Part shown: piece after piece, positions 8,617 through 16,502 of the stretch
Numbering within the stretch: position 1 is the stretch's first letter
Layout of the letters: each line of letters starts with the position of its first letter
Source of the DNA: Vibrio penaeicida
GTDB lineage: Bacteria > Pseudomonadota > Gammaproteobacteria > Enterobacterales > Vibrionaceae
Direction: 5' to 3'
Assembly: GCF_019977755.1 (NCBI RefSeq)
Contig: NZ_AP025146.1
Coordinates: 1 to 64,000 of the forward strand
DNA length: 64,000 nt
Notes under the pieces: model-generated
What the model was told of the DNA's origin: nothing
Seen by the model: the letters and a program-made list of their open reading frames with translations, nothing else
Database searches by the model: none
Made by a program: the position numbers and the translations under genes

Positions 8617-9201
8617 CTAGGCTGAAATGGGCAGGTGGATAGGTGACAGAAGCTCTCCCTTGCTCGTTGCTCGCTCTATTAGCTTTGCAGCTACAGTCAA
8701 TCCAATAGCACTATTTTCTGGTTTTAACACGCTTGGCGTTAGATTGATTGATTCAAAGTCACAAGCCTCAATACGATCGTTGTATAGGGTCACGTATCGT
8801 GTATTTCGAGTTTGATAGGACGTACTGTGCAGTGATGGTCTGAGCAGCATTAAATCAGAAGAAAAATCCGACTGGCAGATCACGTAAACAGTTTTTGAAG
8901 TGACATTGCGAATATTCTCCATATTACATCGTTTTACCGCAAAGTTGTTTTGACCTAACTTGAAGCGATTTATGATTGCTATGTCACTATTTAAGCCCGC
9001 CTCAAAGTCAAAATAGTAACCTTGCGCTGAATGGCTCTCGCCAACAATCGTCTCCGTACTTGGTGAATCAAGTAAGAATAGGTCGAACCTATACTTAGTC
9101 ATACTATCTAGATACTTAAACACGGCATTGAAATTCTGCATTGCAAGGGATTTGAAAGTCGCGGAACCATGTAGAACAATCGAAAATGCTGTCATCGTCA
9201 T
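8617..9201 (-). CDS. PRTRC protein A-position protein (194 aa)
   Basis: Occupies the place of PRTRC protein A, last in the F-B-A string, with its ATG overlapping the protein B stop (ATGA). Canonical protein A is linked to JAB-type peptidases, but I see no HxH-x7-S-x2-D metal motif; the only near match is ESHSAQGYY. So it may be a divergent or inactive A, or another protein. Mixed alpha/beta composition, no membrane segment. Position is good evidence of functional linkage; biochemical role is unknown. Confidence 0.5.
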   Translation of the reverse strand: MTMTAFSIVLHGSATFKSLAMQNFNAVFKYLDSMTKYRFDLFLLDSPSTETIVGESHSAQGYYFDFEAGLNSDIAIINRFKLGQNNFAVKRCNMENIRNVTSKTVYVICQSDFSSDLMLLRPSLHSTSYQTRNTRYVTLYNDRIEACDFESINLTPSVLKPENSAIGLTVAAKLIERATSKGELLSPIHLPISA

Positions 9202-9929
9202 TCACCTTGATTTTCTAACCATTGACCAAAAGTAGAACCCGTTTCTTTAAGCCAGTTCATAGGAAAGTGAGTTTTATGATTAAGACCAAGCAGCATCTGT
9301 TGAATATTATCTTCTGACTTCTCTTTCACGATTACGTCATGCTTTAGGTTCGAACCAACCGAAGAAAAGAACGATTCAACCCAGTGCTCAATATTTTCCA
9401 CTTCGAGGTTATGTTTTATCTTTACGCTGCCAATGCACATATTTCCGTTGGCCTTGTAGGTATTAAACGTAGGCGAATGGTATAGCTTTGTATTTGAATC
9501 AATCTGACCTCTATTGGTTTGTTTTATTGCGAACCCTCCAATAGAGAATTTACCACTCTGGTTTTTTACATAGATGATATGCGGTGGCATAGGTAACATA
9601 AACTGGCGATACCCCAGTGAAACTGAATGATCCAAAATTCGAAATAACTGTGGCTTTTGCGGCACATAGAAAATGAGCATGTTTGATACAGAAACAAGAA
9701 TGTTTTCAGGGAGGATTTGAATTTTGGCGTTCGGAATACATGCTCTTAATTGATCCAAGTGGCTTTCTCGCATCACTTCTCCTGACTGCAACTCCCCTAG
9801 CTGATTAATTTCATGTGCTGTGACAATGTTCTTCGGGCTATGATTTGGCGATTCATGTACAACGTAAGCTAATTTTGGTTGAAAATGAATGCCTGCCGAT
9901 TCAGCCTTTTTTTGAGTGTTTATTTGCAT
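9198..9929 (-). CDS. PRTRC system protein B (E2-fold)
   Basis: Predicted E2-like carrier for the ubiquitin-like protein C. The 243-aa protein carries MPMPPHIIYV near residue 115, the strand FSIGGFAI, then TKLYHSPTFNTYKANG and the candidate catalytic cysteine C165 in MCIGS. The layout LYHSP...N.Y..G..C.G is typical of PRTRC protein B. It starts 10 bases inside the end of gene F and overlaps the next gene by 4 bases, so F, B and the A-position gene are a tight operon. Confidence 0.85.
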   Translation of the reverse strand: MQINTQKKAESAGIHFQPKLAYVVHESPNHSPKNIVTAHEINQLGELQSGEVMRESHLDQLRACIPNAKIQILPENILVSVSNMLIFYVPQKPQLFRILDHSVSLGYRQFMLPMPPHIIYVKNQSGKFSIGGFAIKQTNRGQIDSNTKLYHSPTFNTYKANGNMCIGSVKIKHNLEVENIEHWVESFFSSVGSNLKHDVIVKEKSEDNIQQMLLGLNHKTHFPMNWLKETGSTFGQWLENQGE

Positions 9930-10963
9930 TGTGGAAGTCCTTTTGATTTCGCATAACGGTTATAAGCATCAATGACTTTCGCCACCTGACAACACTCCGA
10001 AATTGTTATCGTCAGATACCTTTCCAAATCAGCTCTATCTTTCAAAGCAATTGTTTGCGCGACTTCTTCTGCGTTCATTGAAGCTTGGCTTGTGAGTTGC
10101 TCATATAGAAAATTTTCAATTTCAGAATCAGTGGTAACGATTGTATGTAAGTGTAATGGCGCAAACTCAGTATCTTGGTGAAAGAACTCATTGATCTTCT
10201 GTAGTTCTGAATGCAATTTCTTTTGCGCAGCTTCAACGTCATCCAGCGCTTCGATTAGTGCAACAAACTCTGGGTCATTTAGATCTTGATACTCTGCTTC
10301 TAAAGAGTCTTTCTTATAGATAAGGTGAGTCCCGTTTTCACCAAAGGCAGAATCATACTGCTCTGCCAAATCGACCATTCCAAGGATTGTGTCGGGATCT
10401 AGTCCGTATTCCTCATTCAATGCGTAGCAAAGACTATCGGGCAAGTCCTCTTTTGTCAGAGGTTTTCCATCGTCTCGTTGAACGTTGGCTTCAAATATAT
10501 ATGGGAGGGACTCCTTTTCTTGAACATAGAAATAATCTAGAGCAGTGTCTATCGTCATAGCGGAGTAACTAATGGCGGATAGAAGTCTATATGTTAGGTA
10601 TCCATAGCTAGACTGGTTAGGATCAAGCTTAAATTTAATGGTACTGAAATCAAACTCAGCGTTGAGAGTGAACGCTCCACGATTTTCGAACTCGTCAGAT
10701 AGCCCATCTACTGTTAATGTCATCGAGCTTATCAAGTCATGAGCATAAGAGCATTCAACCCCCTCAGAACAACGATCTAAAATGTCATCTATCATATTTG
10801 AAAGCAGTAAATCTGGTTGCTTTTCATCGTTGTCAGCACCGAGCAAACAAATTAATACAGCTTCAAATTCATTGATTCTAGCGGCTTCTTTACTCAGGTA
10901 TGACTGTATGTTCAATTGTGTAGCATGAGAGCTTTGAGCTGTAATAGAGGGTGTTAAAAACAT
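9920..10963 (-). CDS. PRTRC system protein F
   Basis: A 347-aa acidic helical protein in the F position, between C and B. Its role in the pathway is not known. The ATG at 10963 is chosen over an upstream TTG at 11002, because the TTG would overlap a 59-aa gene that ends at 10971. TAGG lies just upstream. Two long predicted helices (residues about 250-290, VEAAQKKLHSELQKINEFF) could be a coiled coil. Identity rests on gene order plus general character. Confidence 0.65.
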   Translation of the reverse strand: MFLTPSITAQSSHATQLNIQSYLSKEAARINEFEAVLICLLGADNDEKQPDLLLSNMIDDILDRCSEGVECSYAHDLISSMTLTVDGLSDEFENRGAFTLNAEFDFSTIKFKLDPNQSSYGYLTYRLLSAISYSAMTIDTALDYFYVQEKESLPYIFEANVQRDDGKPLTKEDLPDSLCYALNEEYGLDPDTILGMVDLAEQYDSAFGENGTHLIYKKDSLEAEYQDLNDPEFVALIEALDDVEAAQKKLHSELQKINEFFHQDTEFAPLHLHTIVTTDSEIENFLYEQLTSQASMNAEEVAQTIALKDRADLERYLTITISECCQVAKVIDAYNRYAKSKGLPQCK

Positions 10964-10970
10964 AGTAAAC

Positions 10971-11150
10971 CTATATGCAGGGAGGCAGTAAATTCTGGTC
11001 AAAGTTATGTGGTGTTACTGACGTATCTTTACTGTTTTGATCACTAGCCACTTTAAGACTTGAGGCAACGGAAGAATTTTCTTCCATTGCCATTTCACCT
11101 TTGTCTCGTTGACTCGAAAGCAATTCAGCTACTCGATTCTCAAGGTTCAT
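10971..11150 (-). CDS. Small 59-aa protein between PRTRC C and F
   Basis: Short open frame beginning MNLENRVAELLSSQRDKGEM and ending LPPCI. It fills the gap between the C and F genes, with AAGGG eight bases before its ATG. The gene spacing (4 bases after C, 7 before F) supports a real gene. The N-terminal 20 residues look like an amphipathic helix; the rest is polar and probably disordered. Other PRTRC loci also have a small gene here, to my recollection. Confidence 0.6.
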   Translation of the reverse strand: MNLENRVAELLSSQRDKGEMAMEENSSVASSLKVASDQNSKDTSVTPHNFDQNLLPPCI

Positions 11151-11154
11151 TTGT

Positions 11155-11373
11155 TTACCCTTTAGTGCCTAATGACTTTTTGATAACACAAAATTCCAGT
11201 TTTCCATCAATGTCATTGCCTACACCAAGCTCACAAAAATGTAGCTCTGGGTACTGCTTACCATAACTTTCTGTCAATGCTTCTTTTGCATTTGTAATCT
11301 CTGGGAAAAGGTCTTGTAAAACCATTCCACCATATCGGAATTGGCGAATTACTTTTTCTACAATGGCTGTCAT
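11155..11373 (-). CDS. PRTRC system protein C, ubiquitin-like modifier
   Basis: A 72-aa protein matching PRTRC protein C, a beta-grasp ubiquitin-like family (Prok_Ub). The pattern is strand-turn-strand at the N-terminus (EKVIRQFRYGGMVLQDLFPE), a helix (KEALTESYGKQYPEL), later strands (GKLEFCVIKKSLG) and a C-terminal tail ending GTKG. An exposed terminal glycine is what an E1 would adenylate. It is 14 bases downstream of gene E in the same operon. Confidence 0.88.
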   Translation of the reverse strand: MTAIVEKVIRQFRYGGMVLQDLFPEITNAKEALTESYGKQYPELHFCELGVGNDIDGKLEFCVIKKSLGTKG

Positions 11374-11387
11374 AACATTCTCCTTTT

Positions 11388-11933
11388 TTAAAACATTTGA
11401 ACTTGTTGCGGTTCAGAATCAGCGTCTGGTTTTTCTGGGCTAGGTGACGATTCGGCTTTGGAAACTTCATTTGCAGTGTCTTTTTTGCCTACATTGCTAT
11501 TTTCTTTACCGACCTCAGAAGTCGCCTTGTCATCGCTCTTTGTTGTAGCTTGTTCTAGCATAGGAGTCTTATCAGCCGTCTTTGGTTTATCATTGGCTTT
11601 TCCACTGCTTCTCTTTTGGGTTTTTTTAGGTTTGGCGGTCAGCCCCTTAATAACTTCATCCAAGTTACTGCAAGCGGTCATTCGGGTGGTGGTTAAATCA
11701 GGTAGGTTCTGAGAAAGTGCTTCATCTATCTCTTGTGGTGTACCTGTTAAACGGATTGGCGAGTTCAAAGCATGAGTAATCTCTTTCACTTGGTCGGTCT
11801 GCTTATCACATGCCATAGGCACAGGCATAATGAATAGAGAGAATTGATTAGCAGCAGGGTCAATACATTTGATGTTCAGTTCCATGCCTTTTGATTGCTG
11901 AATAAACTCAGCGAACGTTGTCATAAAGTTCAT
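11388..11933 (-). CDS. PRTRC system protein E
   Basis: First gene of the E-C-59aa-F-B-A operon. The 181-aa protein has a folded N-terminal half (MTTFAEFIQQSKGMELNIK; SPIRLTGTPQEIDEALSQNL) as in PRTRC protein E, then a lysine/serine/alanine-rich disordered tail of about 80 residues. The start at 11933 is chosen because it follows GAGGAAAACAAA and lies 56 bases after a TTGTCGG element; an in-frame start 24 codons upstream would place that element inside the gene. Confidence 0.8.
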   Translation of the reverse strand: MNFMTTFAEFIQQSKGMELNIKCIDPAANQFSLFIMPVPMACDKQTDQVKEITHALNSPIRLTGTPQEIDEALSQNLPDLTTTRMTACSNLDEVIKGLTAKPKKTQKRSSGKANDKPKTADKTPMLEQATTKSDDKATSEVGKENSNVGKKDTANEVSKAESSPSPEKPDADSEPQQVQMF

Positions 11934-11982
11934 TTTGTTTTCCTCTTTGATTGGCATTTTTATAATCACATGCAACAAAGAG

Positions 11983-11989
11983 CCGACAA
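11983..11989 (-). promoter_or_regulatory. Promoter-like TTGTCGG element of the PRTRC E operon
   Basis: TTGTCG as -35, then 16-18 bases to GATTATAAA, a good -10. This is the copy that looks most like a sigma-70 promoter. ATG is 56 bases downstream of the first T. Confidence 0.65.
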
Positions 11990-12015
11990 GTAAACCCGAG
12001 AACATTCAAATTAAA

Positions 12016-12257
12016 TTTTCCAAAAGATACCGGTATCAGAGGTTGGGGGATGGGCGGAATCGCTGCCGTTTTTTCCAAAAGATACCGGTATCAGATATTG
12101 GGGAATGGGTGGAGTCGCTGCCGTTTTTCCAAAAGATACCGGTATCAGATATTGGGGAATGGGTGGAGTCGCTGCCGTTTTTTCCAAAAGATACCGGTAT
12201 CAGAGATTGGGGAATGGGTGGAATCACTGCCGTTTTTTCCAAAAGATACCGGTATCA
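12016..12257. repeat. Five tandem 55-bp repeats with 12-bp palindrome
   Basis: Copies of TTTTCCAAAAGATACCGGTATCAG start (at CCAAAAG) at 12020, 12075, 12129, 12184 and 12239, so spacing is 54-55 bp. Each holds the perfect palindrome GATACCGGTATC; the stretch between (GGGGAATGGGTGGAGTCGCTGCCG) is also conserved, and the last copy is partial. The array lies in the gap before the PRTRC E operon. Its form, short tandem units each with one inverted repeat, matches the F plasmid centromere sopC, so it is a candidate ParB site or an operator array. It is not a CRISPR, as there are no unique spacers. Confidence 0.9.
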
Positions 12258-12307
12258 GGCTTATAAGTCGTAAGCATTGCATGGTAGTAAAATGTGACCC
12301 AAAAAAT

Positions 12308-12823
12308 TCAGTCGAAAAACGAAAGCTGATTAGGGCAAGGAATATCCCTATGTTGGACGTTAGATTTTTTTAGGTTACTGATAATTGCTTCTCGAATTAA
12401 CTCAGGAGGCACATTGAAAATCTTTACTGTTTTGCCACCACGTTTTGCAACTAACTCTACAGAGCTGTATCCAACGTTTGTCACAACAGCACTTGTATAG
12501 TGCTGACTTTCACCAGAACGGGGTATTATGATTTTTGGAATTTTCATACCAAGGTGAATTGCTAACTCAACTAGAATCATATGTGACTTATCCATCGCCA
12601 TTCTATTCACACAAATTCTTTCAAATGAGTACAAGAAAGATATTAGTGATTCAACCGAGACGTCCTGCTTAGGAGCTATATGACTCAAGTAGAATCCCTC
12701 TTTTTGGGATTGGTATTCAAAACAACTTGCCTCGATTGCTATCGGTCTTAATTGATAGAAGATAGGTGGGGGAGGGCAGGTTGATACTTTAAATTCCAAA
12801 TCTTGTCTTGATACTTTAATCAT
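12308..12823 (-). CDS. Hypothetical 171-aa protein
   Basis: Not recognised. It starts inside the end of the gene at 12820-13233 (ATGA overlap), so the two form an operon that ends just before the 55-bp repeats. A proline run (CPPPPIF) lies near residue 18, and the C-terminal third looks like a small alpha/beta domain (VELVAKRGGKTVKIFNVPPE). Confidence 0.6.
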   Translation of the reverse strand: MIKVSRQDLEFKVSTCPPPPIFYQLRPIAIEASCFEYQSQKEGFYLSHIAPKQDVSVESLISFLYSFERICVNRMAMDKSHMILVELAIHLGMKIPKIIIPRSGESQHYTSAVVTNVGYSSVELVAKRGGKTVKIFNVPPELIREAIISNLKKSNVQHRDIPCPNQLSFFD

Positions 12824-13233
12824 CTGCGTTCCTCCCTTTCATTCAAATAAACGGCCAAATCAAGCTTGCTACGGATCTCCGTTAACCGTTTGGAATCGCC
12901 TTTTACATTGCATGCATTTTTGGCTGTAGAGATTATTAAAGCGTGACTGGTTTTAATGCTTTTGTTGTGAGTCGAACGGTTAACCAACGCATGAAGGTAG
13001 TAAGGGTCGTTTAATGAAGGGTGCAAGGCCAAAGTGTATGTTTGAGGTTTGTATCTCAATAACCTTGATACTGCTTTATGAAGCTCTGGGTATGACGACA
13101 GTTCATTATTTGCAGCAAGTATGATTCTTACGCTCTTTGACGTTTTCAATCTCTTTAGCGTAGATATTGTTGCTTGCATGTCAAAGTCTAACATTAGGTA
13201 TAGAGCAATGACTGGCACCAAAATTTTTTCCAT
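12820..13233 (-). CDS. Hypothetical 137-aa protein
   Basis: Not recognised. A hydrophobic N-terminus (ILVPVIALYLMLDF) is more likely a buried strand than a signal peptide, since charged residues follow at once. The rest is basic. It is the first gene of a two-gene operon preceded by a TTGTCGG element at 60 bases. Confidence 0.55.
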   Translation of the reverse strand: MEKILVPVIALYLMLDFDMQATISTLKRLKTSKSVRIILAANNELSSYPELHKAVSRLLRYKPQTYTLALHPSLNDPYYLHALVNRSTHNKSIKTSHALIISTAKNACNVKGDSKRLTEIRSKLDLAVYLNEREERR

Positions 13234-13286
13234 TTTCTAACCTGTTGAACGGTGTGAGAGACCTAAAAGTAACTGTGCCTACCAAG

Positions 13287-13293
13287 CCGACAA
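13287..13293 (-). promoter_or_regulatory. TTGTCGG element before 13233 gene
   Basis: 60 bases before the ATG; GTTACTTTTAGG follows at the distance expected of a -10 region. The stretch CGGTTGGTAGG at 5892 and CGGCTTGGTAGG here are nearly the same. Confidence 0.55.
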
Positions 13294-13325
13294 GCACAGC
13301 AAGTAACTCCAACGAAAGTAATGGG

Positions 13326-13646
13326 CTATTTTTCGCAATCAATACAGCGTAACTTTTCAGGAAACTTCTCTAGGCGATTTAGGTTCAGCTCTTCACCACA
13401 TTCAAGGCAACAATCATCAAAATCAGGGTTGCTTGAAAGGAAAACCTTTACTCTTTCGCATTGGATTAGCGAGGCGTTTTTTTGGTTGATCAATGCTTGG
13501 ATTCGGTCGCGTTCCTCATTAACTTGTGAACGGTCGAGCTGGTCAGTGCAGTCATTAATATCCAAGCTCTTATATTTTTCTTCTAATGACTTTAATGACT
13601 CTTTCTTTTCAGAGATGGCCACTTCAATTCTGGCAAGATGCTTCAT
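13326..13646 (-). CDS. DksA/TraR-type zinc-finger protein
   Basis: 106 aa with an N-terminal coiled coil (residues about 8-60, EKKESLKSLEEKYKSL) and a C-terminal four-cysteine finger: CLECGEELN, then RLEKFPEKLRCIDCEK. This C-x2-C ... RL-x2-P-x3-RC-x2-C layout is that of DksA/TraR proteins, which bind the RNA polymerase secondary channel and alter transcription. Plasmid TraR is similarly short. AAGGAGT precedes the ATG by six bases. It may tune plasmid or host promoters. Confidence 0.75.
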   Translation of the reverse strand: MKHLARIEVAISEKKESLKSLEEKYKSLDINDCTDQLDRSQVNEERDRIQALINQKNASLIQCERVKVFLSSNPDFDDCCLECGEELNLNRLEKFPEKLRCIDCEK

Positions 13647-13655
13647 AGTGACTCC

Positions 13656-13994
13656 TTATTTACTTTGCTGACGGACGCGCTCAACGGACTTCTGAATACA
13701 GTCCAACTTATTGCTGGTACTTAGTTGTGTCTGGTTAAGTAAATCCAGCCAATTGTTGATTAGAGTCGTGAAGTTCGAATTGAGGTTTACATAACCGTCA
13801 GAACCAATATTGAGTAGATTTTCAGAAAAATATGGAACACTGTTGTCTATGCATGTGTCTAAATCTGTGATTTCTTGAATAAGCTCTTTCGAATCAGGAA
13901 TGTCTAGTTGAGTCGGTGTTTCCGAAGATGCCGCACCCATTGAACACAGTCCAAGAAGGATGGGAACTAGTGTAGAGGTAATTGTAGAACGCAT
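13656..13994 (-). CDS. Small secreted protein (112 aa)
   Basis: The start at 13994 gives a clear signal peptide (MRSTITSTLVPILLGLCSMG then AASSE), with likely cleavage after AAS. An earlier in-frame start would run through the inverted-repeat operator and is rejected. The mature part is about 90 residues with two cysteines (DTCIDN; DCIQK), so one disulphide is possible. No family recognised. It sits between the DksA-like gene and a 506-aa gene on the same strand. Confidence 0.65.
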   Translation of the reverse strand: MRSTITSTLVPILLGLCSMGAASSETPTQLDIPDSKELIQEITDLDTCIDNSVPYFSENLLNIGSDGYVNLNSNFTTLINNWLDLLNQTQLSTSNKLDCIQKSVERVRQQSK

Positions 13995-13996
13995 AA

Positions 13997-14038
13997 TTTC
14001 GCCTATTAGTAGTGAAGTATCACAACTAATAAGCGAAA
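13997..14038 (-). promoter_or_regulatory. Inverted-repeat operator TTTCGCTTATTAGT
   Basis: The clearest dyad form of the recurring element: on the minus strand TTTCGCTTATTAGT, 14 bases, then ACTAATAGGCGAAA, one mismatch from a perfect inverted repeat. It abuts the ATG at 13994. The promoter-proximal arm lies 44 bases before the start codon. Confidence 0.75.
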
Positions 14039-14050
14039 CCATATTAAGCG

Positions 14051-15571
14051 TTAGGTAATGCTCTGAGTTACTTGAATTGACTTAGTGTTATGTTTTCTAC
14101 CAAGGCGAAATGTGTCTAGAACACTTCGATATTCATCACCAAAGACTACGGATTCTGACGACAGTTTTTTCTGGAACCAATCAAATGCACCTAGTAGGCT
14201 TTTTATCTGGCTGAACTCCGCACCAAACTTAATCATGAGTCTATCCAAAGCTCGTGCAAACTGTCTGCCTTTACCTATGTCTTGATAGGTAAGTGCCGCT
14301 GCAAGCGTGGCAAGTTTCTCGTATTCATCAAATGAACCATCGCCCTCGACATCGGACATCAATAAATATTCAATTAGGCAATGATCATCAACGCTGTATT
14401 CGAAGTCGAAATCCGAGAAATAACTGCCTGCCCAACTCAAAACCAACTCTTCACTAAACTTAGAAAAGAGTAGGGGAGTGCGGCATTGTTCTTTCTCAGC
14501 TAAATGGCCTTGGTGTGAAATGCTCTGTAAGTGCTCCCAGATTAGCATCCAATCACTATCAGACGCATTATTGACCCTGCTCTTTAATTGTTTCTCAAAA
14601 TCTGAGTCTTTGATTGCTGATTGTAACCCTCTCAGTTTTTGAAACTGACTTATGCATTCAGCGTTCGGGTATTCGTCATCGATGGGAATAACTTCTATGT
14701 TGCAGCCCTTGATTAAGAGGGGGTACTCACTACAAATATTGAAATAGAGAGTTGGTGATACCAACGGTTTGAATTGATGTGCAATATCTATTGAAATTGA
14801 GGCATCTAGGTACCTCATCAAATATCCACCTTGCAATGATACATTTAGTTCAGAGCAAGTAAGGAGTGATTGCACCTGATCCAACAACTCTTGTTTCGAG
14901 TCGACATTTGGTGCAATTACAACTTTTGAGTTCGAGTTAAGTAACTTGCCATCTGATGTGATTTGAAGGTCTAGCGGATTGTGTTTGAAAACCTCCGGTG
15001 ACTGAATGGCTTCCATGATTGGCAACGCATAGGTACAAACAAGTGTTTTGATTTCTTCAGTACTCGATTGAAAATCAATGTCTAACTGAGCCTGAGCGTA
15101 GCTATCCATGGTTAAAACCAAATACTTGCCATCAACTTTTACTGTTTCCCAATTCAGTGGAAATATCCCTTTACTTCTCAGCTTCTGCAAAAAGCCGTCA
15201 CTGATTGGCTGGTTATCGACTATGGAGTTGAAAAATAGCCCAGCTTCATCAATAAACATAGGAGCCCTTCGGGTATCCGGGGTATCAAGCTTGAGTTTGT
15301 TTAATACTTCAATGGAATCGGCTTCACTTAGATGAAACTGATCTTGTAAACAAGAGATGACTTGAGATTTTTCTTCTGGGTTTAACCCACTTGAACATAC
15401 ATGGTCATGGCTTAATTTTTTTGCTTCCTTGAAATCTCTATAGCCAAAGCCTTGTTCAAACATAAGATCTTGAGCGTGACTCAGTTTGAATTTAGTAGGT
15501 GAGATTTTCCGAACTAGCTTTAACCATTTTTTGATGTCATCAACTTGATTAGAGCTCAATTTGACTCGCAT
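14051..15571 (-). CDS. Hypothetical 506-aa protein
   Basis: Not recognised as a whole. The start at 15571 has GGAG eight bases upstream; an ATG at 15628 is possible but lacks a ribosome site. The N-terminal ~40 residues (VRKISPTKFKLSHAQDLM, then FEQGFGYRDFKEAKKL) resemble a short helical motif found at the N-terminus of some plasmid and glyoxalase-superfamily proteins. The middle is rich in beta strands and the C-terminal 130 residues are helical and acidic. No signal peptide. Confidence 0.6.
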   Translation of the reverse strand: MRVKLSSNQVDDIKKWLKLVRKISPTKFKLSHAQDLMFEQGFGYRDFKEAKKLSHDHVCSSGLNPEEKSQVISCLQDQFHLSEADSIEVLNKLKLDTPDTRRAPMFIDEAGLFFNSIVDNQPISDGFLQKLRSKGIFPLNWETVKVDGKYLVLTMDSYAQAQLDIDFQSSTEEIKTLVCTYALPIMEAIQSPEVFKHNPLDLQITSDGKLLNSNSKVVIAPNVDSKQELLDQVQSLLTCSELNVSLQGGYLMRYLDASISIDIAHQFKPLVSPTLYFNICSEYPLLIKGCNIEVIPIDDEYPNAECISQFQKLRGLQSAIKDSDFEKQLKSRVNNASDSDWMLIWEHLQSISHQGHLAEKEQCRTPLLFSKFSEELVLSWAGSYFSDFDFEYSVDDHCLIEYLLMSDVEGDGSFDEYEKLATLAAALTYQDIGKGRQFARALDRLMIKFGAEFSQIKSLLGAFDWFQKKLSSESVVFGDEYRSVLDTFRLGRKHNTKSIQVTQSIT

Positions 15572-15802
15572 ATAGATTTCTCCAATACATTGGCATATCT
15601 GAGGGGCTAGCTGCTCGATGCCAATCATATTGAACAATCGATTTTAGAATAGTACCTGCTGTCATTGACTTTGCTTACTAGCAGCGAGCTTGCAGAGAGC
15701 TTCAGTAAATCCTAGCAATAAATCATTAAAACTCAACTCCAACAGGCATTTAGTCACTTCAACTAAAGTGCCACCTCTCTAATTGAACTTATGGGGGGGT
15801 GG

Positions 15803-15828
15803 AAAAAAAAGGGGAGTGCTTTACTCCC
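15803..15828 (-). terminator. Terminator facing left
   Basis: Read on the minus strand: GGGAGT, 5-base loop, ACTCCCC and eight Ts. No leftward gene lies to its right, so it may stop antisense transcription or guard the leftward gene at 15571. Confidence 0.65.
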
Positions 15829-15833
15829 TTGAG

Positions 15834-15847
15834 GTGACTTAGGTCAC
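15834..15847. promoter_or_regulatory. GTGAC-N4-GTCAC dyad, CRP-like half sites
   Basis: GTGACTTAGGTCAC has 5-bp arms like CRP half sites, but the spacing is two short of the CRP consensus. It lies 64 bases before the operon's first ATG. Confidence 0.35.
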
Positions 15848-15911
15848 ATAACCCCCTCCATATAGCTCCCCTAATTGGCGATAGTCGATAACAGGAACAG
15901 GGAGTGCGCAA

Positions 15912-16502
15912 ATGATTCACCGACTTAATACATTGGACTATCTGAAGCAAACAAAGAATCAGCCTGAATCGGCGGTTTCTTACTTACCAATGACCTTGGT
16001 TAAGAAAGCTTTGTCATTGTCATCGACTGAGATGAAAAATGCTGAATTGAATGGCGACATATCAATTCGCCTGATGGAAGCTGACACGCAAAGCATGGCC
16101 ATGGTTAACGTAGTCGACGCAATCGCACTATACGATCGTAAAATTAATCGTATCGCGACAATCAAATCTGTGTTGCTTGAATGTTGGAACGAAAAGCAGA
16201 TTTATAGCCACAGCGAATTTTTTGGAAAGCTGGGTTTTGACCATAGAAATCCAACGGACCGTAAAGCGATTAATGAAGCTCTCAGAGCAATAGATACCCA
16301 GTGCTGCAAGTGCGGAGTCCTTCTGTCATCCCTTCTATATCTCGTACACGGTGAATTACCTCCACAACATTATTTTCAACGTGCAATTGAACTGAAAATC
16401 GCAGATGAAAAAGCTTTATCAACAACCGAACAAAAGCGGGTGTTTTGGGACGATCAATTGCTAACTGGCTGGAGCCTCAACATAAAAGAGGCCGTAGCAT
16501 GA
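15912..16502 (+). CDS. Hypothetical 196-aa protein, first gene of transporter operon
   Basis: Not recognised. Soluble, with a C-x2-C pair (DTQCCKCGV near residue 137) and the segment LVHGELPPQHYFQRA. Its stop overlaps the ATG of the ABC ATPase gene (ATGA), so it is translationally coupled to the transporter. It might be an accessory or regulatory component. No signal peptide or membrane segment is visible. Confidence 0.65.
   Translation: MIHRLNTLDYLKQTKNQPESAVSYLPMTLVKKALSLSSTEMKNAELNGDISIRLMEADTQSMAMVNVVDAIALYDRKINRIATIKSVLLECWNEKQIYSHSEFFGKLGFDHRNPTDRKAINEALRAIDTQCCKCGVLLSSLLYLVHGELPPQHYFQRAIELKIADEKALSTTEQKRVFWDDQLLTGWSLNIKEAVA

Larger units (their letters stand above)
15572..15911. promoter_or_regulatory. 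Divergent intergenic region upstream of the transporter operon
   Basis: 340 bases between divergent genes. It contains a G run (ATGGGGGGGTGG), the minus-strand terminator at 15803-15828 and the GTGAC/GTCAC dyad at 15834-15847. AGGAACAGGGAG precedes the ATG at 15912. No copy of the two recurring plasmid elements was found, so the transporter operon is probably under separate control. Confidence 0.5.

Noticed and set aside
8627..8815. Plus-strand 62-aa frame inside the protein A-position gene
   Set aside because: Shadow frame opposite a well-supported gene, with no ribosome site.
12016..12257. CRISPR array
   Set aside because: The whole 55-bp unit is conserved; there are no variable spacers and no cas genes. 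The same holds for the 46-bp repeats in the origin.
11935..12373. Overlapping open frames on both strands through the 55-bp repeats
   Set aside because: They are made by the repeat itself (repetitive peptides such as KIPVSDIGEWVESLP) and have no ribosome sites.
13994..14042. Upstream start extending the secreted 112-aa protein
   Set aside because: The extension crosses the inverted-repeat operator and would bury the signal peptide.
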